Source: Odoribacteraceae bacterium (GTDB lineage: Bacteria; Bacteroidota; Bacteroidia; Bacteroidales; Marinifilaceae). From it: a stretch of DNA of 13,406 bases. The DNA is taken from contig JAITJA010000210.1 in the NCBI GenBank assembly GCA_031279175.1, positions 1 to 13,406 of the forward strand, read 5' to 3'. Position 1 is the stretch's first letter. Each line of letters starts with the position of its first letter. The notes beneath the pieces were generated by a model that saw nothing but the letters and a program-made list of their open reading frames with translations, was not told where the DNA came from and searched no databases. This document shows positions 1-6,070 of this stretch, piece after piece. The position numbers and the translations under genes were made by a program.

Positions 1-283
1 AGGCCATGTCCCCGGTTCGCTTCACGGTGAAGTTCTCTTTCACGCGGTCGCCGGCGTTCATCAGGACGACCCCGATGTTGTCTTGCTCCAGGTTCATGGC
101 GACTCCCACTACCCCGTTCTCGAACTCCAGGAGCTCGTTCGCGCGCACCTTGTCCAGGCCGAAGACGCGGGCAATGCCATCACCCACTCCCATGACCACG
201 CCGACCTCCTCGAAGGTGGTGGTGGCGTCTGCCTCTTTCAGTTGCTTCTCCAGTATGTCTGATATTTCATTTGGTTTTATCAT
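1..283 (-). CDS. atpA: ATP synthase F1 subunit alpha, N-terminal part (truncated by window edge)
   Basis: This is the first 94 codons of the alpha subunit of F-type ATP synthase, the non-catalytic nucleotide-binding partner of beta in the alpha3beta3 head. The protein opens MIKPNEISDILEKQLKE. It continues with the beta-barrel domain pattern seen in alpha subunits, including GVGDGIARVFGLDKVRANELL (about residues 32-52), ENGVVGVAMNLE and the start of a GDRVK turn. The P-loop domain lies outside the window. The ATG at 283-281 gives the family's usual N-terminus and sits 31 bp after the atpH stop. No Shine-Dalgarno-like sequence precedes it. Last gene of the visible operon; atpG would be expected next. 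Confidence 0.95.
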   Translation of the reverse strand, partial: MIKPNEISDILEKQLKEADATTTFEEVGVVMGVGDGIARVFGLDKVRANELLEFENGVVGVAMNLEQDNIGVVLMNAGDRVKENFTVKRTGDMA

Positions 284-314
284 GACGTTGTCAGTTGAAT
301 GTTCGACAATGATC

Positions 315-863
315 TTACTTTTTCAGAAATCCCCCGCGGATCTCTTTTAGTTTCCGGCTCACGGAAGCGTCGTACTGGCGGTCGCCGATCTCCAGGATAA
401 TTCCCCCCATGATGGCAGGTTCTACCTGGTAGAGAAATTCCAGTTCCTGCCCGGAACGCCCGCGGGCGAAGGCCTCTACCTTTCCCGCCATCTCCGGCGA
501 GAGCGTCACGGCGGTCGTTACCTTCACTCGCGCTATTCCGCGCGCCGTCCGGTATATCTCCTCGTACATCTTGGAGATCGCTCTCGCGTGCATCTCCCTG
601 CGGTTGCGGATTAACAAGCGAATGAAGCCGCGAAGCCTCGGGATCTCTTCCCCGGGCTGTATCCCCATTGCCGTTGCCAGCAATTGCTCTTTCGTTTTCG
701 ACGGCAGTATCGGGTTTTGCAGCGCTTTCTGTAACCCGGGATGAGCGGTAGCGTTCTCCTGGAATAACTTCATTTTCTCGTAGAGCAGCTCCTGCAACTC
801 CCGTTCCCCGGCATGGCGGAACAATGCCTTGGCGTAGCGTCGTGAAATCAATCCTTCATCCAT
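315..863 (-). CDS. atpH: ATP synthase F1 subunit delta (OSCP family)
   Basis: A 182-residue delta subunit, the peripheral-stalk cap that joins the b-subunit coiled coil to the top of the alpha3beta3 head. The N-terminal helical domain begins with the family signature ISRRYAKALF (residues 7-16). The C-terminal domain carries the characteristic GGIILEIGDRQYDASVSRKL stretch (about residues 153-172). Length is typical for the family. It lies 33 bp after atpF and 31 bp before atpA, in the usual F-F-delta-alpha order. No Shine-Dalgarno is visible before the ATG. Identification rests on these motifs and on gene order. Confidence 0.95.
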   Translation of the reverse strand: MDEGLISRRYAKALFRHAGERELQELLYEKMKLFQENATAHPGLQKALQNPILPSKTKEQLLATAMGIQPGEEIPRLRGFIRLLIRNRREMHARAISKMYEEIYRTARGIARVKVTTAVTLSPEMAGKVEAFARGRSGQELEFLYQVEPAIMGGIILEIGDRQYDASVSRKLKEIRGGFLKK

Positions 864-896
864 GGAAACTACATGTTAGATCACGCTGGAAGTTCT

Positions 897-1385
897 TCAT
901 CCCTCCTCGTTTAATAACCTTTCGATTAGCTCCATCTGCGCCTCCTCGCCGGCGAGACTCCGTCGGATCACCTGCTCGGCAATCTGCAAGGAGAGCGCCC
1001 CGGCCCGTTCGCGCAATTGAAACTCGGCGTCTACTTTCGCTTGCTCTATTGACAACTTCGCTGATTCCATGATGCGTTTTGCCTCGTGGGCGGCGGTTTT
1101 CTGGGCGGTGTCAATGATCTCTTGCTTCGCGCGCTCCGCCTGCTGCATGATTTCCATCTGCTGCTTCCTGGCGTCCGTCAACAACACGCGGGCGTCTGCC
1201 CTTGCCTGTTCCCGATCCTTCTCCGCTTCCCGGGTAAATTCCACGCCTTTGTCAATAAAGGCCGCCCGCTCCTCCACGCTCTTGATGATCGCCGGCCAGG
1301 CGTACTTCCCAAGTACCCCCAGCAGGATCACGAAGATGACGAGCATCCAGAATACCAGTCCAAATTCCGGAGTAAATAGTGACAT
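897..1385 (-). CDS. atpF: ATP synthase F0 subunit b
   Basis: A 162-residue b subunit, the peripheral-stalk dimer of F0F1. One N-terminal membrane helix (about residues 8-28, FGLVFWMLVIFVILLGVLGK) is followed by a long charged helix rich in Ala, Glu, Lys, Arg and Gln. The C-terminus (VIRRSLAGEEAQMELIERLL) resembles the delta-binding end of other b subunits. The gene begins 11 bp after atpE. Its ATG is preceded by a complete Shine-Dalgarno sequence (1391-1398), the best one seen in this window. Confidence 0.95.
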   Translation of the reverse strand: MSLFTPEFGLVFWMLVIFVILLGVLGKYAWPAIIKSVEERAAFIDKGVEFTREAEKDREQARADARVLLTDARKQQMEIMQQAERAKQEIIDTAQKTAAHEAKRIMESAKLSIEQAKVDAEFQLRERAGALSLQIAEQVIRRSLAGEEAQMELIERLLNEEG

Positions 1386-1390
1386 GGTAT

Positions 1391-1398
1391 CCTCCTTT
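1391..1398 (-). promoter_or_regulatory. Strong Shine-Dalgarno of atpF, overlapping the atpE stop
   Basis: The minus strand reads AAAGGAGG, five bases before the atpF ATG (1385-1383). Its first two bases are part of the atpE TAA stop (1399-1397). Other starts in the window have either no Shine-Dalgarno or only partial matches such as GGGAG, so this site stands out. Confidence 0.8.
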
Positions 1399-1645
1399 AA
1401 GCGAATATCACGAGGAAGCAGATCACGAGGGCGATCAAGGCGACTCCCTCGATCAAGGCTGCCACCACGATCATGTTAGTCCGCACCTTGTTCGTCGCTT
1501 CCGGTTGGCGACCGATCGCGTCCATCGCCGAGGAACCAATCTTGCCGATTCCTATGCCAGCGCCTAATACCACGAGACCCGCGCCAATCGCCACGCCGAG
1601 TTCCATTAAACTGATCCCGGCCTGTAATAAAATCATACTTAACAT
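1397..1645 (-). CDS. atpE: ATP synthase F0 subunit c (proteolipid)
   Basis: An 82-residue two-helix hairpin that forms the rotating c ring. Helix 1 carries the glycine-rich packing motif GAGIGIGKIG (residues 28-37). The polar loop is RQPEA (46-50). Helix 2 holds the ion-binding carboxylate Glu66 in AALIEGVALIAL. In sodium-coupled rings (Ilyobacter tartaricus as the known case) a Gln in helix 1 and Ser-Thr after the Glu bind Na+. Here the matching residues are Ile33 and Gly67-Val68, so proton coupling is inferred. The region before the ATG is A/T-rich without a Shine-Dalgarno. A second in-frame ATG at codon 4 (1636) is a possible alternative start. Confidence 0.96.
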   Translation of the reverse strand: MLSMILLQAGISLMELGVAIGAGLVVLGAGIGIGKIGSSAMDAIGRQPEATNKVRTNMIVVAALIEGVALIALVICFLVIFA

Positions 1646-1675
1646 AGCTCTAATTTTTAATGATACAACTAATTT

Positions 1676-2707
1676 CTATTCTCTTGCCAATCGTATAAAT
1701 ATCGTGGATAGCATCATGAAGACATACGCTTGTATAAAGGCGATCAACAAATGCAACACGTTCATGAATAATGAAAAGATGATGGATACCACGATCGTCC
1801 CGCCCATGACGACGCTTCCCATGGCGCCCAGCAGGAAGATCAGGGAAACCAGCACCAGAGAGATCAAGTGCCCCCCCATCATGTTGGCACAAAGACGCAC
1901 CATCAACGCCACGGGCTTCGTGATCACGCCGAATAGCTCGATGATGGGCATCAACGGTAGCGGTACTTTTAACCATAACGGCACATCGGGCCAGAAGATC
2001 TCGCGCCAGTAGTGCCGCGTCCCGGAGACGTTCACGACGACAAACGTGCAGAGGGCCAGCACGAGCGTCACCGAGATATTCCCCGTCACGTTGGCCCCGC
2101 CGGGGAACATGACGATCATCCCCAGCACGTTCGAGAGTAATATAAAAAAGAAAAGGGTCAGCAGGTAGGGGCCGAACCGGCGGGCGTCTTTCTCCAGCAC
2201 CTCGACGATCACTTCCTTGTAGACCATCTCCACCAGCAACTCGATGAAGCCGGCGCCCTTGCGCGGGGCCTTGAAGCGGTTACGCCTGTAATAGCGCGAC
2301 AGGGCAAAGATCATGCACGCCGTGAGGAGCGCGCCAATACCGATGGCTACCACGTTCTTCGTGATCGATAAATCCAGCGGGCGGTATTCATCTCCTGCCT
2401 CGTCACGTCCCACCACCTTGTGCGCGTGGCTACCTTCCCGCGCGATATAGAAGCCCTCGCGTTCCCCGTCGCCCTCCAGGTACCCGGAGCTAAAGCAGTG
2501 CCACTCGCCCGCGAAATCGCGAACGATCACCGGCAGGTGTATCGACGCGCCCCACGGCAACTCCCAGCTATACTCGTCGCCCAGGTGGGTAAAGAGCACC
2601 TCCTTCAGGTTGAACTCGCCCGCCTCCTTCTCTCCCGTCGCGTGACCGTAACCCGCCACCGGCGCGAGGAGCGACAACACGAGAAATATGTTCCTCAGCT
2701 GATACAT
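1676..2707 (-). CDS. atpB: ATP synthase F0 subunit a with signal peptide and N-terminal extension
   Basis: A 343-residue a subunit, the stator half of the ion channel. It begins with a cleavable-looking signal peptide (about residues 1-24). A soluble stretch of about 90 residues follows, containing LPVIVRDF, before the first membrane helix near residue 115; the extension is familiar from Bacteroidota a subunits. The core carries the essential arginine Arg271 in MVRLCANMMGGH and the conserved Gln326 in AFIQAYVFMM, counterparts of E. coli Arg210 and Gln252. The ATG lies inside atpC (13-base overlap), and the signal peptide directly after it supports this start. A GAGG sequence lies about 8 bases upstream. 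Confidence 0.95.
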   Translation of the reverse strand: MYQLRNIFLVLSLLAPVAGYGHATGEKEAGEFNLKEVLFTHLGDEYSWELPWGASIHLPVIVRDFAGEWHCFSSGYLEGDGEREGFYIAREGSHAHKVVGRDEAGDEYRPLDLSITKNVVAIGIGALLTACMIFALSRYYRRNRFKAPRKGAGFIELLVEMVYKEVIVEVLEKDARRFGPYLLTLFFFILLSNVLGMIVMFPGGANVTGNISVTLVLALCTFVVVNVSGTRHYWREIFWPDVPLWLKVPLPLMPIIELFGVITKPVALMVRLCANMMGGHLISLVLVSLIFLLGAMGSVVMGGTIVVSIIFSLFMNVLHLLIAFIQAYVFMMLSTIFIRLARE

Positions 2708-2928
2708 ACCACCACCTCGTTATCTCTCACCTCGACCACTCCCCGTTCGACGACCATCGCGTGTTCCGCGCCGCCCGCGACGTAAACGACGCGCCCCGGG
2801 GAGAGCGTGGAGACCAGCGGCGCGTGGTCTTTCAACACCATGAACAGCCCCAGCGCGCCCGGCAAGGTGACGCTTTCCACCTCGCCTTGATACACTACTC
2901 GTTCGGGAGATATTATCTTCAACACCAT
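2695..2928 (-). CDS. atpC: ATP synthase F1 subunit epsilon, short form
   Basis: A 77-residue epsilon subunit of the central stalk. It has the N-terminal beta-sandwich only, with the family pattern LPGALGLFMVLKDHAPLVS (about residues 23-41) and GVVEVRDNEVVV near the end. The C-terminal helical hairpin, which in longer epsilon subunits can extend to block ATP hydrolysis, is absent. Short epsilons are known in Bacteroidota, so this is probably natural rather than a truncation. The gene lies 10 bp after atpD, and its last 13 bases overlap the start of atpB. Confidence 0.93.
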   Translation of the reverse strand: MVLKIISPERVVYQGEVESVTLPGALGLFMVLKDHAPLVSTLSPGRVVYVAGGAEHAMVVERGVVEVRDNEVVVCIS

Positions 2929-2938
2929 TGTCGTGAAT

Positions 2939-4444
2939 TTACCGTCCGGCCTCCTCCAGCATCTCTTTCCCCTTCTTGATCACCTCGTCGATCGTCCCGA
3001 CGTTCATGAACGCCTGTTCCGGGTACTCGTCCATTTCCCCGTCGAGGATCATCTTGAATCCCCGGATCGTCTCGCGCAGCGGCACCATCACCCCGGGTAT
3101 CCCCGTGAACTGCTCCGCCATGTGGAACGGCTGCGACAGGAAACGTTGCGCGCGGCGGGCGCGGGCCACCACGATCTTGTCGGCGTCCGACAACTCGTCC
3201 ACGCCCAGAATCGCGATGATATCCTGCAACTCGTGATAATGCTGCAACAGCCCGATCACCCGCTGTGCCGTCTCGTAATGCTCCTCGCCGACCACCTTCG
3301 GGTCCAGTATCCGCGAGGAAGACTCCAGCGGGTCTACCGACGGGTAGATCCCCAGCTCGGCGATCTTCCGGCTCAACACCGTCGTCGCGTCCAGGAAGCT
3401 AAATGTCGTCGCCGGCGCGGGATCCGTCAGGTCATCGGCCGGCACGTAGATCGCTTGTATTGACGTGATCGAACCGCTCTTCGTCGAGGTAATGCGTTCC
3501 TGCAACTTCCCCATCTCCGAGGCAAGCGTCGGCTGGTATCCCACGGCCGACGGCATCCGGCCCAGCAGCGCCGAGACCTCAGATCCCGCCTGCGTGAACC
3601 GGAAAATATTATCGATAAAAAACAAAATCTCCTTCCCTTCCTCGCTCGAGTCACGGAACGCCTCGGCCACCGTCAGCCCGGCAAGCCCCACGCGCAAGCG
3701 AGCGCCCGGCGGCTCGTTCATTTGCCCGAACACCAGCGTGGCTTGCGACTGCCTCACCTGCTCCATGTCCACGCTTTCTATCCGCCACGCCCCTTGATCC
3801 ATCTCCTCGCGGAAACGCTCGCCGTACTTGATCACGCCCGAGTCGATCATCTCCCGCAACAGGTCGTTCCCTTCTCTCGTCCGCTCCCCCACCCCGGCGA
3901 AGACCGAGTACCCGTTATGTCCCTTGGCTATATTATTAATCATCTCCATGATCAGCACCGTCTTTCCAACACCGGCGCCGCCAAACAGCCCGATCTTCCC
4001 GCCTTTCGAGTAAGGCTCCAGCAGGTCGATCACCTTGATACCTGTAAACAGGAACTCCTCCGAGATCGAGAGATCCTCGAACCGCGGCGCGTCCCGGTGG
4101 ATCGACCGCGTGTCGCTATAATCCAGCGGCGCCAGGTAATCTATCGCCTCGCCCATCACGTTCAACAGCCGTCCCTTCACCTGTTCCCCCACCGGCATGG
4201 AGAGCGTCCGCTCGAGATCCGTCACTTGCATTCCCCGGAACAGCCCGTCCGTCGAGTCCATCGCCACGCACCGCGCCGTGTTCTCCCCCACGTGCTGTTC
4301 CACCTCCACGATCAGCTTACCCCCGTTATCCCGTTCGATCTCCAGGGCCTGGTATATTGGCGGCAGCTCCACCTCGTCGCCCTCGAAGATCACGTCAACG
4401 ACCGGGCCGATCACCTGTGTTATATATCCTATTCGTCGTGCCAT
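2939..4444 (-). CDS. atpD: ATP synthase F1 subunit beta (catalytic)
   Basis: A 501-residue catalytic beta subunit, which makes ATP from ADP and phosphate at the alpha/beta interface. The P-loop is GGAGVGKT (155-162). The catalytic Glu is Glu187 in GERTREG. Walker B is EILFFIDN with Asp278. The usual DELSEED loop reads DELSDAD (416-422), one acidic residue fewer. The N-terminal barrel starts ARRIGYITQVIGPVVDVIF as in other beta subunits. It is the first gene of the operon. A promoter and an inverted repeat lie within the 128 bp upstream. No Shine-Dalgarno is seen before the ATG. Confidence 0.97.
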   Translation of the reverse strand: MARRIGYITQVIGPVVDVIFEGDEVELPPIYQALEIERDNGGKLIVEVEQHVGENTARCVAMDSTDGLFRGMQVTDLERTLSMPVGEQVKGRLLNVMGEAIDYLAPLDYSDTRSIHRDAPRFEDLSISEEFLFTGIKVIDLLEPYSKGGKIGLFGGAGVGKTVLIMEMINNIAKGHNGYSVFAGVGERTREGNDLLREMIDSGVIKYGERFREEMDQGAWRIESVDMEQVRQSQATLVFGQMNEPPGARLRVGLAGLTVAEAFRDSSEEGKEILFFIDNIFRFTQAGSEVSALLGRMPSAVGYQPTLASEMGKLQERITSTKSGSITSIQAIYVPADDLTDPAPATTFSFLDATTVLSRKIAELGIYPSVDPLESSSRILDPKVVGEEHYETAQRVIGLLQHYHELQDIIAILGVDELSDADKIVVARARRAQRFLSQPFHMAEQFTGIPGVMVPLRETIRGFKMILDGEMDEYPEQAFMNVGTIDEVIKKGKEMLEEAGR

Positions 4445-4453
4445 ATTACTTGG

Positions 4454-4504
4454 TTAATTCATGAATAAACTCGCGTTCATGCCATTCGAACGACTGACGG
4501 CCAT
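4454..4504 (-). CDS. Possible 16-codon leader ORF upstream of atpD
   Basis: An ATG inside the upstream arm of the inverted repeat opens a frame of 16 codons (MAVSRSNGMNASLFMN) ending in TAA, nine bases before the atpD ATG. If transcription starts just after the -7 box, this ATG would be within a few bases of the 5' end, so the ORF would be almost leaderless. No Shine-Dalgarno is present. It could be a translated leader coupled to atpD or a chance frame; sequence alone does not decide. Confidence 0.25.
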   Translation of the reverse strand: MAVSRSNGMNASLFMN

Positions 4505-4513
4505 GAACGCGAG
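4470..4513. repeat. 12-bp perfect inverted repeat at the atpD transcription start region
   Basis: CTCGCGTTCATG (4470-4481) is repeated inverted as CATGAACGCGAG (4502-4513), with a 20-base spacer. A further two pairs can form inside with one bulged base. The right arm abuts the predicted -7 box, so the dyad spans about -3 to +40. The arm centres are 32 bp apart, about three helical turns, which suits an operator bound by a dimeric protein. In a longer transcript reading through from upstream it would form an RNA hairpin instead. Confidence 0.75.
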
Positions 4514-4545
4514 CAAAGGTAATTCTTATATTTCACCACGGCAAC
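4514..4545 (-). promoter_or_regulatory. Predicted Bacteroidota-type promoter of the atp operon
   Basis: On the minus strand, GTTG (4545-4542) is followed after 20 bases by TACCTTTG (4521-4514). This fits the known Bacteroidota pattern TTTG-N19-21-TAnnTTTG: 3 of 4 bases at -33 and all six fixed bases at -7. The expected transcription start is near 4505-4510, giving an atpD leader of about 65 nt. The -33 box starts 28 bp after the stop of the upstream regulator gene. I saw no clear intrinsic terminator between that gene and the promoter, so read-through is possible. Confidence 0.65.
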
Positions 4546-4572
4546 CGCGGGGCGCGTTTTTCGCTGGAATTA

Positions 4573-5538
4573 TCACAACGTCTCCAGCATCTCCCGTTGC
4601 GCGTTAAAGAACTGGCGGCGGTGTATCCCTCCTGATTTCGTGATCAGGAAGGAGTATTGTTTCAGCGAATCGACCCAGTGTTTCACCGCGAAATACATCC
4701 TCTTGTTGACGGAATACATCATGTCCATCGAGAATATCCCGATCGCGCAAGAAGTCTCCCGTCGCGTGGTCGTGTAAGAATAGGTAGACTCGAAACTGAT
4801 ATCGGACAGGAAGAGATCCAGCCTGTTCCCCATCGGGTTCTGCCCCGTCGTCGCGATCCGTTCCAGCTCGTCGAGCAGCCCGGCAATATCTTCCTTGACC
4901 TGCCTCACGTCTTCACGGGAGAGCAACCCGATCAACGCGAAGGCGCGAACGTCATTGATCACGTGCGCGAAGACCATCTTGTCCAGGATCAGAGAGATAT
5001 TCGTTATCCCGGCCAGCGAAAGGTGTTTCTCCTCACCGTGAAGGATGAGGCTACGCGGGACGACCACCGTGTCGTAAGGCTTCACAGCGTCGCCTCCGGC
5101 GCGCTGGTAGAGCCACTTGAACACCCGGAACTTCATCAACTGGGGATAGTTCCTCATGAGCACCACCGACAGCGTGTTCAGCGCGATACCTGCCTCCGAG
5201 TCCGGGTCGCGAGACGACTTGGCCTTCTCCAGGAGCGCCGCGAGGTCCTTCTTGTCTCTCACCGGACACTTCTCGTCATCCTCCCGCGTACGAGAAAGGT
5301 AAAAAGGAATGAAAACGGGCTCTTGTTCCCCGGAAAGCTCGTCCAGCGAAATCTTTAACTTCTTGGAAACGGTCACGATCTCGTCGAACGTGAACGCGAC
5401 ATCGCCGCGCAAACGGCGATAAACGGCTTCTTTACCAATGCACAATATCTCCATCAGGTAAGTTGCCAAATTTGTACCGGGCGCGAGCCTCAGCCGCACC
5501 ATCTCGACAAAACATTCTACTAGTAACTCTTCTTTCAT
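4573..5538 (-). CDS. Helix-turn-helix transcriptional regulator of a Bacteroidales type
   Basis: A 321-residue soluble protein. Residues about 22-65 form a DNA-binding helix-turn-helix of the kind abundant in Bacteroidales, recognisable by IGKEAVYRRLRGDVAFTFDE followed by a second helix and KISLDEL. The remaining 250 residues are alpha-rich, without membrane segments, and I do not recognise a named effector domain. The frame is open from a TTG at 5574. The ATG at 5538 is preferred because GGGAG lies 7 bases before it and the HTH still falls at the usual distance from the N-terminus. The gene lies upstream of and co-directional with atpD, but nothing shows that it controls the atp operon. The ligand and targets are unknown. 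Confidence 0.8.
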   Translation of the reverse strand: MKEELLVECFVEMVRLRLAPGTNLATYLMEILCIGKEAVYRRLRGDVAFTFDEIVTVSKKLKISLDELSGEQEPVFIPFYLSRTREDDEKCPVRDKKDLAALLEKAKSSRDPDSEAGIALNTLSVVLMRNYPQLMKFRVFKWLYQRAGGDAVKPYDTVVVPRSLILHGEEKHLSLAGITNISLILDKMVFAHVINDVRAFALIGLLSREDVRQVKEDIAGLLDELERIATTGQNPMGNRLDLFLSDISFESTYSYTTTRRETSCAIGIFSMDMMYSVNKRMYFAVKHWVDSLKQYSFLITKSGGIHRRQFFNAQREMLETL

Positions 5539-5599
5539 ACCGGACTCCCTACTATAGGTCACTTTAAACAACAAACAATTTTATATTTTATACCATGAA

Positions 5600-5667
5600 T
5601 ATCCTGCCAAATGACACGTTGCCGTTTCGAACAAGCAGGATAATTCATCGCGATATTAGCAAAAATA
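5600..5667 (-). promoter_or_regulatory. Candidate regulator promoter box and dyad
   Basis: The minus strand has TATTTTTG (5667-5660), a perfect match to the TAnnTTTG -7 box, but no TTTG-like -33 box at the right distance. Downstream of it, TATCCTGC (5600-5607) and GCAGGATA (5635-5642) form an 8-bp perfect inverted repeat with a 27-base spacer. This could be an operator for self-control by the HTH protein encoded just below. A/T-rich DNA makes chance matches to the -7 box likely. Confidence 0.3.
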
Positions 5668-5832
5668 TCATCACGAATAAGCAGTTTGCGCTATTTTTTT
5701 ACGAGACAGGCACGAGACAAACAACATCATGCACGGGAAACGCCTGATCACCGCCCACGATGGCGATCCCTGTCGCGGGAATATCCCCCCTCAACATGGT
5801 GGCAGGCGTCAAGAGAAGGCGCTACCCTGATC

Positions 5833-5938
5833 CTCTCCCGGGAAGCATGGCCCCCCGCCGGGAACTCCCGAAACCTTCCCACGGGCCGGGGGGGAGTTCC
5901 GGGGGCTCCCCGAAACCTTCCCCGGGACCCGGGGAGAG
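5833..5938. repeat. GC-rich nested inverted and tandem repeats
   Basis: Several arms nest here. The outer pair is CTCTCCCGGG (5833-5842) with CCCGGGGAGAG (5928-5938). An inner pair is GGAACTCCC (5861-5869) with GGGAGTTCC (5892-5900). A near-perfect palindrome is CCCCGGG-A-CCCGGGG (5920-5934). The block is also an imperfect tandem duplication with a period of about 41 bases: GAAACCTTCCC occurs at 5870-5880 and 5912-5922 in similar surroundings. No U-tract follows on either strand, so a simple terminator is unlikely. It may be a mobile-type intergenic palindromic repeat or a structured RNA end. Confidence 0.7.
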
Positions 5939-6070
5939 CGTCAGGTGGCACTCGAGACATCCCCGGGCGCTCGCGCCGGACAACTATATAACCCGGACAC
6001 TACATGATAAGGTGTGAACAACATCGCGGGAACACCACGTCCCGGGAAACAAGAAGCAATAACGACAGGC

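Larger units (their letters stand above)
5539..6070. other. 532-bp intergenic region, no gene seen
   Basis: No convincing coding frame fills the gap between the regulator start and the M64 peptidase stop. The first 165 bases are A/T-rich and hold the candidate promoter and dyad for the regulator. From about 5810 to 5960 the DNA turns very GC-rich and repetitive. The last 100 bases (5960-6070) contain GTCCGGG and GTCCGGC words around TTATATAGTT on the minus strand and no clear terminator for the peptidase gene. No tRNA or rRNA is apparent. Confidence 0.6.

Noticed and set aside
1397..1645. Sodium-coupled c ring
   Set aside because: The helix-1 Gln and the Ser-Thr after the key Glu, which mark Na+-binding c subunits, are replaced by Ile33 and Gly67-Val68.
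3722..4468. A 248-residue plus-strand open frame opposite atpD
   Set aside because: It lies antisense to an unmistakable atpD and is His/Arg/Leu-rich, as expected from the reverse reading of GC-rich third positions. Other long plus-strand frames (6359-7135, 8587-9099, 4657-5358) are rejected for the same reason.
5539..5574. TTG start adding 12 residues to the HTH regulator
   Set aside because: The ATG at 5538 has a GGGAG sequence at proper spacing; the added residues show no recognisable character.
5748..5960. Open frames of 70-101 residues on both strands across the GC-rich repeat block
   Set aside because: The products are repeats of Gly, Arg and Pro that follow from the repetitive GC-rich DNA; no domain, no start signal, and both strands are open alike.
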